Assembly: GCA_023091665.1 (NCBI GenBank)
Contig: JALJCQ010000027.1
Location: forward strand, 62,001 to 126,000
DNA: 64,000 bases
Reading direction: 5' to 3'
Source of the DNA: Pythium myriotylum
Taxonomy: Eukaryota; Oomycota; Peronosporomycetes; Pythiales; Pythiaceae
Part shown: positions 40,261 to 51,887 of the stretch, in pieces
How the letters are laid out: each line of letters opens with the position of its first letter
How positions within the stretch are numbered: position 1 is the first letter of the stretch
Notes under the pieces: model-generated
Told to the model about the DNA's origin: nothing
Database searches by the model: none
Seen by the model: the letters and a program-made list of their open reading frames with translations, nothing else
Program-made: the position numbers and the translations under genes

Positions 40261-40611
40261 GGACTCCAGATCAGCTTGAACTTCTCCGTCTCCGAGATGT
40301 CGTCGCTCTCTTCACAGATTCATTTTGCATCGGCGATGCATGTTCAACCTGGCAGCCATCAACTCCCGCAGGCAACGATGGACGCCAAGATTCTCTTTGC
40401 CCCCCAGGAACCCCGACGGGTTCATTGCACAATTGTATATCGAAAAGGATTCACATTGCGAGAAGGTTTTTTCGTAGCTTTTTCCGAGCTCGCAAAACTA
40501 ACACAATACACACACACTTCCTCTTCTACCTTCTCCGGCTCAAGTTCCTCCACAAGTCTCCGTTCTTCACCCGCTGCCACTAGTGACACTGGCGTGCACA
40601 CAGTCGTCACA
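40256..40611 (+). repeat. 3' LTR
   Basis: 356 nt, one visible difference from the 5' LTR. Preceded by the purine-rich CGGGGAGGA, a likely polypurine tract. Confidence 0.9.
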
Positions 40612-40616
40612 TGGCC
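40612..40616. repeat. TGGCC target-site duplication, right
   Basis: Matches 34881-34885. Confidence 0.8.
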
Positions 40617-40643
40617 ACACACTCTAAGCAGGGGAATCGCTCG

Positions 40644-43600
40644 CTACGCTGAGGTTTTGCCTTCGCTCCTCCAGTGCCGAACAAGAGATGCAAAAAGTCC
40701 GTGGGGGTTCGCCAGCAGCCTCTCTGGTGTGTCAAATTCACCCATCGACCCGTTATGCATCACAAGCACCCTATCCGAGTCGAGCACAGTGTCGAGCCGG
40801 TGGGCGATCGTGAGGCATGTGCAGTCTTGGAACTCGTCTCGGATGGTTTGCTGGAGCTTCCGGTCTGCCTCGGTGTCGATCGACGCGGTGGCCTCATCCA
40901 TAAGCAGGATGCTCGACCGCTTGAGCAGCGCCCGAGCAATGCACAGCAGCTGTCGCTCGCCAACGCTAAAGTTGGAGCCAAGTTCGTCGACCGGGTCGTC
41001 AAGAGTCTTCACTACGAAACTCAAATGAGCACGGCGCATCGCCCTCCAGATATTCTCATCGGAGAATTGGTCGAGAGGATCAAGGTTGCTGCGCACGGTG
41101 CCCGAGAAGAGCACTGGATCTTACGGGATCGTAGAAATACTGTCCCTCAAGTCTTGGAGACTGATGGTCTTGGAGTTGACTCCATCAATGCGGATCTCAC
41201 CAGTATCAATCTCTACAAGCCGTAACAGTGCGGCTACGAGGCTGCTTTTACCCGCGCCAGTGCGACCAACGATGCCGACTTTTTCTCGAGCTCGAAATGT
41301 CACGGTGAGATCACGAAGGACAAGTGGAAGTCCTGGGCGATAGCGGAGACGAACCCCGCGGAACTCGATTCGACCCTCCGATGGCCACTTCACCAAAGTA
41401 GCAATGCTCCCGGAGCGACTTGTCTCGGTCTCTAGCTCTGAGTACGATTTGATCCTCTCGACCGAGACCATCTGTGTCTGGATTTGGCTGAGCGTTCGCA
41501 CCATGTGATTGAGCGCGTACGAGACAGAGAGCGCGTAGGAAAGAGAGACGCCAGCGGAGCCGGCGAATCTCAAACCAGCCTGAGAGTTGCTTTGACGCCC
41601 AAGGACCGCAGCTAGCGCCGCGAAAGACGCGATTAATGTGCCGGCAAAATCTAGTCGCAGTCCCAGCCACGCATTTACGGCGATATTGAGAAGTATGCCT
41701 GCTGGCTGCGGTTGAGAAGCTTTTGGTTACGATCCAGGTAGGCTCGCTCAACCGCGTATGCACGGATCGTTGGCAGACCGACGAGCGTCTCCGTCAGCGA
41801 AGCCATGACAGGGGACCGGCTGATAGCATCGAGTCGCTGCAGCTCTCGTGACGTCTTGATGAAGTACCGCTGCGAGAAATAAAAGCCGAGCGCTACCGGT
41901 AGCAAGACTACCATGAACATCGGTGTCACGAGTGAAACTGTGATGAGAGTGCCAGTGACACTGATCATCGTGGTGAAGAGCTGGATCCACGTCGAAGGGA
42001 TGGTTTCGTCCACCGTGTAGACGTCCTTGGACAGTCGATTGAGGATGCGACTGAGTGGCGTTGTATCGAAAAACGATAGTGGTGCCCGCAACACTTGACC
42101 CAGTAGCGCGTCAAACAATTTGCTGCTGGCTTGGAGGCCCAGCGTGAAAGTCGCGATCGATCGTGCATACATTCCCAGAACATACACCGAGTTTAGCGCA
42201 ACAAAAATGCTCAAATAGAACAGTTGCGATTCCGTTCGCGGCTCGGCATGTTCCGACCATTGCGATAACCAGAATGTTGAGGCGATGTCGATGCACTGGA
42301 TTGCTATGAACGCCAACACAACGAGCAGTGCGGCGGGATAACCTCCAGCTGCTTCAATCCACCACTCGAAAACCGGCCATGAGACATCACCCGTCGAGCG
42401 ATCCTCGTCTGTAAGAAGTCGCCCTGAAGTGGCTACCTCAAAACCGCGTGAGTTGAAACTCGTGTCGACTTGGGCACTCGCATTGGAGGATTTCAGGACA
42501 CCGGTTACTTCCTTGAATTTCGGTTTACTTTCATCCTTCGTCGAGCTTACTTGGTTATTGTAGGAGGCTACCGACGCCGTGAGCACTCCCTGCAGCTCGA
42601 TGACATCATCATATGTTCCCTGTTCAACGCCGCGGCCATTTTCAAGCACAACCACAAAGTCGCATTGATTGAGGAATGTCAATCCATGGGTCACGAGCAC
42701 CACGAGCTTATCTTTGAGCGCCGTTTTGATGCAGTTGAAGAAGATCTCAGAGCCCACGTGGCTATCCACGGCCGAGAGCACATCGTCGAACACATAAATA
42801 TCTGCGTCCCGGTACACGGCCCGCGCAATCGAGACGCGCGTGCGCTGCCCACCGCTAAGATTGATTCCTTTCTCGCCCATTTCCGTCATGTCGCCTGCCG
42901 GCAGACTCGCAAGATCCGTCTGGAGTGAGCTGACACGAATCGCGTGCTGGTATTTTCGATGGTCGAAGCTGGACCCGAATGTGATGTTCTCTCGCACTGT
43001 TGCATTCTGGATGAACGGCTCTTGAGAAACATAAGCGACAGAACCTCGAACAGCGACGGATCATCTGACGCAGCGCGCATCGCCAAGAATTCCCCCAAGC
43101 AATGTCGATTTCCCCGCACCGACGTGGCCCACGACTGCCCTGAGTTCGCCCGCTGAGGCCTGTAACGCCACATCACGCAAAACAAACGCGCCGTCGTCGT
43201 CGTTCCACGCGAAGTCGGCGTTGTCCATCCGCACGCCAACCGCTTGGAGATCTCCAGACCCTACTGGTACGCGTTCTTCCTCGAGCAGAAAGTCACGAAG
43301 ACGCTTGACACTCACCCCGGCCTCAACGACCGAGTTGAGCAGCTGCGGGAACGACGTCAGTGGGAAGCGAAGGATGTTGAAAAGCGAGAGACTGGCCAGC
43401 GCCGTGCCCACATCGAGCGTGTGGCCCAGCAGCACGAACGTCAGAAACGACGAGGCCGTCACGAGCGACGGGATCGCCGAGAACACGGCGGCCGCGTGGC
43501 TTCTCGCCTGGATGTACGCCCTCAGCCTGGCCAGCTCGCTGGTGCGCAGCGCCACGACACCGGCCAACACTTCGTGGCAGATCTTGACGCGCTTGTCCCT

Positions 43601-44162
43601 AGTTTCCATGAGCGGCTGCTGGAGAGCTCGCAAGGCCGTCGAGATCCACTTGGTCGCTGGCACCATGAGCACGATCAGCACGACACCGGCGGCGGTCGCA
43701 ACGCCGATCTGCTCCACGAGCAGCACGCTCGCGAGCACGATCTGGAAGACCGCGAACCAGAGGCTGTGGATGTGCGTGGCGACGTCGGCCACGCGCGCCG
43801 CGTCGACCGTCAGCAAGTTGGCGATCTCGCCGGCCGAGCGACGCTGGTGAGCGGCGCTCGAGAGCATCAGCACCTTGCGGAAGAGCGCGTCGGCGAGCGC
43901 GCTGCGCACGCTCAAGCCCGTCTCGAAGCACCGGAACGAGTAGTGGCGCAGCGCGAGCGACTGGGCGACGCCCGCGAGCGCTGCGATCGCTACGAGCGCG
44001 AGTCCGTCGGCCAGCGGCGCGCTCTTGTCGGCGAGAAATGCGACGAGGCGCTGGAGCACAAGCGGCGCGACGAACTGCAGCTACGTCCACGAGCAGCTTG
44101 AGCGGCGCGACGGCGCGCGCGAGTGCGAGAGCCAGGCGCAGTTCAAGATTTGCAGCCGACCA
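40644..44162 (-). pseudogene. ABCC (MRP-type) ABC transporter pseudogene
   Basis: Reads TMD1, NBD1 (Walker A GHVGAGKST, signature LSGGQ, Walker B IYVFDD), TMD2, NBD2 (GRTGAGKSS, signature FSVGERQ, LLMDEA) and a normal C-terminus at 40644. Four lesions break it: a frame change at about 44085 in the first TMD, an in-frame TGA at 43061-43063 between Walker A and the QEPFIQNATV block, a one-base loss at about 41688 after RSQQAYF, and TAA at 41121-41123 where the family has Gln in IPQDPVLFSG. The N-terminal about 100-200 residues are not seen. Full-length relatives export organic anions or conjugates. This copy cannot make a complete transporter unless read through. Confidence 0.85.
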
Positions 44163-44315
44163 CTCAAGCGGTCTAAGGCGGCGGATTTTGTCCAATCGAC
44201 ACCGAGCAGCCGGTGTTCGTACGCAGAGGTCTCTCTGCGCAAAACCTGACCAGGAAACTCCTAGCCGACGAACCTTCCACCGCCACAGCGAGGGAAGGGA
44301 CCTCGCTACAAGAAC

Positions 44316-45129
44316 ATGACGTCGCCGAAAGACCCGCCGGACGGCGGCGGCGCGGCCGACGACGGCGGTGGTGGCGGTGGTAGCGCGGCGACCCCAGGAG
44401 TGATCACGGCCACGCCAACGGCTCTCAACACCCCGTCCGCATCGCAGGCTGCGAAGGCTGCTAGCGCGCTGCTCGCTTTCGCGACCAAGACCGCGGTTTT
44501 CGCCATTGGGGAGGCCCCGGCCAAGGATAAGAAAAACGCGGCGCGCCTGAAGACTTCTGCCAAGCGCGGAACGGAGCGAGCGCGACAGGGTAGTCCAGCC
44601 GGAGCTACGCGGGCCACAGCGCAGACGGCCAAGCCCAAGACGCTCCAATGCAGTGGGAGTAGCTCGAAGTCGCAGGACGCTCGCAAAGTCTCCGAGCAGA
44701 AGACCTCAGAAACGACCAGCGCGTCGACAAAATCCGGGAAGGGGGCAAAGGGCGCAAGACCGGAGCCGCCACGCCTGCCCAGACAGACCAATCCGCGTCG
44801 GAGGAGCCCAATGTTTGGGCAGCAGCTCGTGAAACCCTACTCGGTGAACGAAAGCGCAATGAACCAGTGTATGACGATGAAGTCCAGTACGCGGAGGCCT
44901 ACAAAATCTGCCGACAGGACTATCGCATTATGCCGGACGGCTACCAACGCGAACCGACTAAAGAGGAAATCCAAGCGGAAATGCTGTGGCGCCAGCGCAA
45001 GATTTTTCTCGCTCAAGAACCGAAATCTTTTACGGAGATTTACGCGCTAAAGGTTCGACTCACGCTGCGGCAGCATCACCATGACAAGATGATCTACTCC
45101 GCGTTCGTTCAAATGCCGCCCCGAATTAA
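44316..45129 (+). pseudogene. Host ORF interrupted by the piggyBac-type element (5' part)
   Basis: Starts MTSPKDPPDGGG. Gly/Ser/Lys-rich N-terminal half in one frame (to about 44750), then a coherent charged C-terminal half in another frame (NVWAAARETLLGERKRNEPV, YAEAYKICRQDYRIMPDGY, IQAEMLWRQRKIFL, MIYSAFVQMPPRI). A small indel around the G run near 44740 probably joins the two. The second half is cut at TTAA (45126-45129). Family not recognised. It is divergent from the ABC pseudogene. Confidence 0.5.
45126..45129. repeat. TTAA target-site duplication, left
   Basis: TTAA immediately before the left terminal inverted repeat; piggyBac elements insert at TTAA and duplicate it. Confidence 0.8.
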
Positions 45130-45143
45130 CCCTTTCGCGAACG
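45130..45143 (+). repeat. Left terminal inverted repeat
   Basis: CCCTTTCGCGAACG; perfect inverted match to 54733-54746. Confidence 0.85.
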
Positions 45144-45168
45144 ACCGTACAAATTTTGCTCGTTCGAC
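45141..45168 (+). repeat. Subterminal repeat copy 1
   Basis: ACGACCGTACAAATTTTGCT then CGTTCGAC; the most diverged of the four, abutting the terminal repeat. Confidence 0.6.
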
Positions 45169-45201
45169 ACCTGTTTCAAAAGTAGTCGCAAATCACCCCC
45201 C

Positions 45202-45229
45202 TCGAACGGGCAATTTTTGCTCGATCGAC
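45202..45229 (+). repeat. Subterminal repeat copy 2
   Basis: TCGAACGGGCAATTTTTGCT then CGATCGAC; matches copies 3 and 4 near the other end in direct orientation. A likely transposase binding site. Confidence 0.7.
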
Positions 45230-45841
45230 AAATGTACCACGCTGGACCGAATCTGGTTTTGATAATGTCCTGTCTTTGTACGAATTGCTGGAGGTGTTGT
45301 GCTGTCGGAGCGTATTTTTTTAGCTAGATTCGGTTTTTCCATGCAAAGTGCGTAATCTACGGCGGCTAGGTACGTGGTTGACCGAATAAATCGTCCTTGG
45401 TGCACAATCGTATGGAAAGCAACGATGAAAGAAACGCCTTGGAGGGGAGTTTTGTGGAGCAATCACCGCTGACCTGACTACAATCATGATTCGCGCACTG
45501 TCTATATCCGCTCATTCCCAAATCGTTGAGGCTCACTGGTGGCAATGCAGCCTGCACTTGCTCCGCGGGCACCGCTGTCCCGCGCGCCGCGCGGCACGCG
45601 CCCAGTTCGCAGTACAGAGGTATCCGGTGCTCATCAGTCGTCGACGTCGACGGTGATCAGCTTCCCAACCTGTTTCGTGGGTTGACAGAATGCCACCATA
45701 GCAATGCGTATTGGAGACGCTATCTGAACGACCAGTGCACTGTGCTAAAACCACGGATACCAAGCGACGAAGGCGATGCATCTGCAAGTGAATCTAGAGA
45801 CAGTCCCAGCTATTGATGGATGAGTATAATGGACTGGATTG
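45230..45841. other. Left non-coding end of the transposon
   Basis: 3' flank of the transposase gene; no ORF with recognisable content. Confidence 0.4.
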
Positions 45842-48800
45842 CTAAATGTAATCGTGAGATGCCGTATCAGATATGTTAGAGCCTGGTGTGCTCGGTGTGA
45901 ACGGCGTTGCCGGTGTGCGAGCCTCGCTTGGTGCAGGTGTCGAAGCGGCGGTAGAAGGGGACCCAACCATCGGGGCGAACGTGAGGGATCGCTGGACAAG
46001 CCGGTCGGATACGACCTCAGAGTGCTCGATGCAAGCCGACTTGTTCCTGTAGTCGGTGGACGATCGAACAACACATCCAGCATCTGAAAACGTACCCTGT
46101 GGCAGGTAGTACTGGTGGTACTTCTCCCAGCACGACCAGTCGTGACGCTGACAACCGTATCCCCTCGTGTCTTCCCCGTAGGTTCGCTTGCAGAGCGACA
46201 CGTTATGTTTCAGGCACACCGTCGTGATCGTTGTATCCGCACGTTCTTCAAAACGGCAGACTATGCAAGTGCGCTTCCTTCTCTGTCCCTTGAACACGTG
46301 CGCGGACGATATATCAGTGCACACTTCTGAGGTGTTAGCTGGTGATCCGAGACTCGGTGAGCGTGCAGGCTGGGACGACGGCGACTGCCAGGGCGATCGC
46401 TCATTCGATCTTGGTGTCGAGCTCACTGCGCCCTCGTACAACATTGCCTCATCGCCCATTGCATCCTGCCATTTGCCGTGCAGCATCTCTCGGATCAAGT
46501 CGGTCACGAATGCCCGATGGGAATCGCGCTCACGTCTTGTGTCGTTTAGACACAGTCAGACACAGTCGTCTGGTGAGGTACGCGTTGACACGAGCGACGT
46601 CAATGACTGCGAACGCAAGTTTCTTGTGCCACTTCTTGAAAGAATGGCCATCAGCAACTGAGAAGCGAGCCCGCAATTGATCGTTTCGATCCACGCCCTG
46701 TATATGCTGATTGTACTCCTTGATTGCAGTCGGCGCTTGAACCGAGACCTTCTCTCCACGGATCTGTCGCTCAACAGACGATATCGACGAGGTGTCCGCA
46801 TTGGAGATGATTGTGACAATATTCCCATCACACCACGATGCTGCCAGGATCTTGGAATCTGTGCAGACAGCTTGTAAGTAGTCTCCTCGCTTGACCTCTC
46901 CTCCAGCTCGAGGTGTGCGATCACCAGCTTCCACCCGATCCAAAGGTTCACTTTGGTCGCCAAGGTCTTGTTCCGAACCTGAGTCGTCATCACCTCTGCT
47001 ACGCTTCTGCTTCGACTTGTTGGTGTCCTTTTCCCTCTTGCGCGGGTCAGGGAACACTACATGGCGAGGGAAGTGCTTGCTCAGCTGCTTCACAGTTCCT
47101 CTGCAGAACAATCGCTTGATGCGAAGGGCTTCGAGCAACTGGACGGACGTGTAGTAGTTGTCACAGTTGACGATTCGACCGCTGCCGTGGAACGGGCGCG
47201 TGATCTCGAGCACGATCTGCCTTGTCTTCAACGTGATACTCATTTCATCAGCGAGAAGCTCCGTGTTCGTCGCGTCGTGCACACCAGTCGCTCTTTGCTC
47301 TATGGTGGATTCGCAGTGAAGTCGGTAGCTGAGAGCAATCCACGTAGTCGCACAGCAGCACATATAAAACTTGAAATGGTACTTGCCCGTCGGTTTCGTA
47401 GGGTTGAAGACGATCATGTGACGAGCGAACTTGGACCTCGCAGCCACACTCGCTTCGTCCACGGCTAGGTTTCGGCCCACCTCGACGTACTTGCCACCCG
47501 TCTGCTTGAGCATGTTGAGCAGAGTGCGAATGCGGACCGCAGCGTCGACGCGAAGCTCATCTGGCGTGATCGACCTTGGGTTTCGGAAGCAAAACGCTAA
47601 GCGGAGCTGCTTGAAGCGTCTCAAAGACATGATATTGTCGAGGTTGCTCCTTGTGGTCGTGAAAATAGCGTCCTCAATTTGCTCACCCCAGTAGTTCGCG
47701 TACTCACCCTTTCGAACGAGTGCCATATACCAAATGATACCGAGGAACTTCATCAACTCGTCCATCGTAAAAGGAACCGGCACCTTGTTTATTCTGGCTT
47801 GACAATTCGTGTGCTCTAGCACTTGTCACCAATAGTAAACTGGAAGATAGGCGAAAAGCTGGAGCTTGCCGAGTGCTCAAAGATGTGGCGGTACTCCGGC
47901 TTGGGTCGGGTCAAATTCGTTCCGTCGTCATGCGAATACAGAGTTGTTGGGGCTCGCATAGCTGCCTCCGGCGTGAATCGCATGCTTCGGATCTTCTCGA
48001 CTTCAGCGAGACTTGTAGGTGCAGTTTGCTTCGTGTCAAACTCTTCGTACTCCACGAGGTGTTGCACATCTTCGTCGATTTCAACAGCATCATCCGGATC
48101 GGGGCGACACAACTGTTGCCATCGCGTGACGGACGTCTGTGCGCCGAGTCTCTTATAGTTCTCGAAGCCTTGCTTGACAATAGCGACGCTGATCTTCTCA
48201 ACTCGATTCTGGAACTTGGATTCCAGCCAACGAATCTCGTACAATCCTTGCTTCGTCATGTAGCGGTAGTCGCTGACCCGACCCACGATGTACGCAGCGC
48301 CAACATCTTCGTAGGTTTTGTCCTTGAGCCACTTATCGTAGGCTGGAGAAAAAGCTACTAGTTTCCCCAAAAAAGTACGCTCCAGACCGTCCGTGCGTGA
48401 GGTCTTCTTCTTCTTGCCTCCTGTGGTCGTCGCTCGACCGGCACGCGTGGGCGTCGCCGCGCCCACGAGAGGCTGACCGGCTCTGGCTTTCTGCTTCCCT
48501 GGGGCGCGCGGACGGTCCATGGTGTCGGTGGGGCTCAACTCCATTGGCGCATGCTGTGCGTTCGCACCGCGCAAGCCAAGCTCAAATTCTTTTCGCTCCT
48601 CGAGACCACTCGCAGGCTGCCATTCAGGTTCGTCGAGACCAACACGCTTCACAAGATACTCGACAGTGTTGCCTCTCAACCGCTTCTTGAGGATGGCTTC
48701 GACTGCTGGCGCCTCATGTCCCTTTTCGAGGCCGTAGTCACAGTCAGGGTCGCTCGCGCAATCGCCGTCATCGTCGTCGCCACCAGCGGATTGATCGGGA

Positions 48801-49162
48801 TGTAGCTCGAGAGCTCGAGGGCTCGAGGCAGTAGCGCCGACAGAAGACTGACTGGGCGACGAAGAATCGGATTTGCTCTCTTCAAGGTCATGATCGCCGT
48901 GCACATGACGGGGCATTGGAGTTACCTTCGCCCTCATTTTGGCCTTGCTCGGAGCTGTCTTCCCCTTTGCTTCGAATGCGGCGACAAGGTCATCACAGCT
49001 CAGATCGCTCTCCTTCACCCACGTGCACTCCGTATAGCCCTTCCACTTCACAAGGTAATCGATACCGCGCCTGTGTACGCGTTTGTCTCGGATAGCTTCT
49101 ACTTCGTACTCGTCTTCGTTCTCATCTTCTATCACTGCTGGTTTCTTCCGCTTCGACCCCAT
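45842..49162 (-). pseudogene. Double-chromodomain piggyBac transposase, two frameshifts
   Basis: Three consecutive frames give one protein of about 1100 residues. From ATG 49162: chromodomain at about 18-66 (YLVKWKGYTECTW) and a second at about 150-195 (VEYLVKRVGLDEPEW). A DDE_Tnp_1_7 piggyBac core carries the Asp triad LAVDEASV, VNCDNYYTS and GVDRNDQLR. A C-terminal Cys/His domain follows (CIVC, CLKHNVSLC, YGCQRHD). A -1 shift is needed near 47820 (after IGDK) and a +1 shift near 46535 (after KRH). These are either damage, sequencing errors or recoding. If damage, the copy cannot move by itself. The enzyme cuts and pastes at TTAA; the chromodomains may steer it to methylated histones (inference). 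Confidence 0.8.
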
Positions 49163-49800
49163 CGCTCACTTCCAACACTCAGTTCGCGTGTTGCACGCGT
49201 TGGCTATCTCCAAGGGCATCAATCCACTTGGACTTACTATAAGCGCGACAACCAATCATGTTCTTTCATCTTTTGCCTTGCTTGCTCTATACCATTAATG
49301 CCGATAAAGCTATACCAATTGTAAGCTTTATGATGGTGACTGGTGAGGTGAAGAATCAACTACCATCATTTAGCTCACCTCTTGTATATAATTACTGGGG
49401 GTAATCATATACAAATAAGAAGGATCGTGAAGGTGCTTGCCCATCGCATGCTGGCCTCACTTGAATGACACCATCTTTAAACATGATGTTTGTATGGGAA
49501 TATAGCTCTTTATTTAATACCCATTGTAAGCTTAAAGATGGGCACTAGGGTCATTCAGATGAGGTTATGAAACGATCATGAAGAGCTGATGAGCTGAGTG
49601 CGATGGTGCCGCAGAAAGGAGTATGAGTCTCCTAGGCGAGGCAGCGCTGACTTGACGAAGCACCAGCTGCGTTCAACAATACCATCAAATCGCTAGCACC
49701 TCTGTGTCTGACGCGATAGGACGCTATTCGTAAGCAACAAACACACTGACGACGCTGGCGCGCTGTGTGTGCCTCAGATGATGAAAAAATTGGCATTCAA
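49163..49800. other. Upstream region of the transposase gene with repeated motif
   Basis: Contains (T)TAAAGATGGT-type motifs and the foldback TTGTATATAATTAC...GTAATCATATACAA near 49382-49412. No ORF supported. Confidence 0.5.
49311..49543. repeat. Repeated TATACC..AAGCTT-AAAGATGG motif, group 1
   Basis: Copies at 49311-49338 (TATACCAATTGTAAGCTTTA then TGATGGTG) and 49516-49543 (AATACCCATTGTAAGCTTAA then AGATGGGC), plus inverted cores at 49365-49380 and 49470-49481. They lie upstream of the transposase gene. Confidence 0.55.
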
Positions 49801-51477
49801 TTATCCACGCAACCTGTTATTCGAGAACTCCTGTTGCTTCCCTAGGACATATGAGACTACGCTACTGAGTAGTTCCGTACCCGAAGAATCACTCATGGTA
49901 ATGATGGATGGAGCCACGGCTTCACACAGCGCATCCATATCCCTCTTCAGCTCGTCTGCCTCGACCACGTACTTTATGTACCCGTCAGGAGTGTGGCTGA
50001 TGTCGTTTCGCACGTCTCGCCATCTCTTGAAAAGCTTTCGGAGGCGATTCAATTGGACAGTGTCAGCCCCGCGAGCCTCCGTTACACGCACTGCCATGTC
50101 TGCCATGCTTGCATTGTTCCCTAGGGCACCAACAACTCAGCATCCAGCACACACCAACCAAGGTATGTAGAACTTACAGAATGGGCCATTCTCGAAAGGG
50201 CTCTTGGCCCGGCTCTTGAAGCGCCCATCTCCATTGTACGCACAACTTGTGGCCATCTTGAGTTTCTTGATCTCGAACTCCACCTTGCTGGCGCGGCTGA
50301 ACAAGTCAAGCGACGCGAGTGCCTCGTCACGCTGTTCCTCAGCGACACGTTATTGCCTCTTGGACTGTTCGAGCTGTGCTCGATATTGATGCTGTTGTTG
50401 TGCAAACGTAACCTCCGCGGCCTGAAGATGTGTCTTCAATCGATGCAACTCCTTCAACTTCGGGCCAAGCAGTTGGGACAACTCGAGGTTAGTCGCTTCT
50501 GCCTTGGCCAACTTCTCTTTCCCAGCTTCTAACTCCTTCTCAGCCACCGTACTGCCCGATATTTGCTCCCTCAGTGTCCGTGATGCTTGTTCTTTGCGCC
50601 TGAGGGTTTCTTGCTGCGTCGCCACTTGCTCATCTTGCTCTTGAATCTTTTTCTTGAGCTCCTTGATCATAGATATGTAGCTTGATGAGGCCTCCTCCAC
50701 TGCGCGCTTCTGCTGCTCCTCAATATCCTGTTTCGCCTTCGCCACTGCAGCATCGCGGGCTTTTACGAATTCTTCCAGACACGTACACTGCGCGACAAGC
50801 TTCGTCTTCTCCTCAGCGAGTGCAGATGCGTCCGCGGCAAGCTTTCTCTTTGCCTCAACTTCTTGCTCCAAGCTCGCCTTGGCCTCATCGGCTTCACGTC
50901 GAACTCTGGCCTCTTCGTCTCTCACGTTCTGCTTCTGTTGCTGCTTCAATTCGAGCCGACGCCGCGCTTGCTTGATGTGGTTATTGAGAACACGTTCTTC
51001 AAGATGAGCTAAGCGTGTGTTGAGCAACTTGTAGAACGGTCCGACTTTTCCCCCGCTCTTCTTCTTTTTGTCGTGATCGGAGACGACGCCCAAGAGCCAC
51101 GCAAAATCTGCATCCGAGATCACATTCGGCTGTGTTTGCACAGCAGGCGGTCGACCGCGAAGCTTCGGAGCTGGTGTGTCCGAGAAGATGGTGGACTTGT
51201 AGTTCTTGTACTTCTTCCTCGGCCTTCCTGTCTCCCCACTGCTACCAGGGCACGCTGACGGTGTGGTGGACACTGTCGGTAGCTCTGGGTTCTCCGTCGC
51301 GGCGGATGAGGCTCCGACTTGGGAGCTAGTATCCTGGACAGCCGTCGCGCAACCATGGCGCAGTTCCTGAGGAGGTGACGATGGCATCAAAATACTTGAC
51401 TTTTGACTGAATCGGGGGGCCAATCGCGTTGTTCTCGACGGAGCTCGTTTGTCTGACCGGTCAATTCTAGTGACCAT
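49801..51477 (-). CDS. AT-hook/coiled-coil protein of the transposon, one intron, one in-frame stop
   Basis: From ATG 51477. The N-terminal about 140 residues are basic with two AT-hook-like motifs (TGRPRKKYK and LRGRPPAV), which bind the minor groove of AT-rich DNA. About residues 165-375 form a long coiled coil. A TAA at 50350-50352 interrupts, but the frame continues coherently (RVAEEQRDEALASLDLFS) to a GT-AG intron at 50121-50177 and a second exon to 49801 (WRDVRNDISHTPDGYIKYVV). Total about 540 positions. The stop is probably a nonsense change; otherwise a 375-residue protein is made. Family not recognised. It shares its upstream region with the divergent DOT1-like gene. Confidence 0.6.
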
Positions 51478-51755
51478 CTTTAAACGGTTCCTTTGAATAC
51501 CGTTAACTGACGAAACCCTATACCTATTTCAAGCTTAAAGCTGAAGATGTCAAGCCGACTACCATCAATAATCAATATTTTTGTATATCATTACACCTCC
51601 TTAATGTATACTAAAACCAAGCAGAAAGATGGTAAAACTTCAATTGAGTGACATAATTGTGGATACTGACGCACCAGACCACCATCAATAAGCTTGGAGT
51701 GTGTATATGATTATGGACGGGAATTACATAGCAATACCAAGTCGAAAGATGGTGT
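51473..51755. repeat. Repeated TATACC..AAAGATGG motif, group 2
   Basis: Copies at 51518-51549, 51608-51633 (ACCAAGCAGAAAGATGGT) and 51733-51755 (AATACCAAGTCGAAAGATGG), and an inverted core at 51475-51486. In the inverted core the start codon of the coiled-coil gene lies within AAAGATGGT. They occupy the divergent promoter region between that gene and the DOT1-like gene. Confidence 0.55.
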
Positions 51756-51887
51756 GGTTTGAACGCTGAGCCAGAGTGATCGAAAATGTCTGACTTCTCT
51801 GAGCATGAAGATTACCATCTTGTGGCCCTGGCCAGAGAGTACGAGGATCGAGGCAGGAAGGTCTCGTGAGCAGCGCTAGCAGCTGCG

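Larger units (their letters stand above)
34886..40611 (+). mobile_element. Ty3/gypsy chromovirus, 5.7 kb, recent insertion
   Basis: Two 356-nt LTRs (TGTAAG...CA) that differ at one base seen (35223 T, 40593 C), a 5-bp target duplication TGGCC, and a gag-pol reading frame in the order Gag, zinc knuckle, protease, RT, RNase H, integrase, chromodomain. The order RT before integrase and the C-terminal chromodomain define a Ty3/gypsy chromovirus. It inserted about 30 nt beyond the 3' end of the ABC transporter pseudogene. Confidence 0.93.

Noticed and set aside
43244..44101. Forward 285-codon ORF inside the ABC pseudogene
   Set aside because: Arg/Glu/His-rich antisense shadow of the transporter's first membrane domain.
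47810..47825. Intron joining the two transposase frames
   Set aside because: No GT-AG pair around the junction; the frames overlap by a few bases, so a one-base loss fits better.
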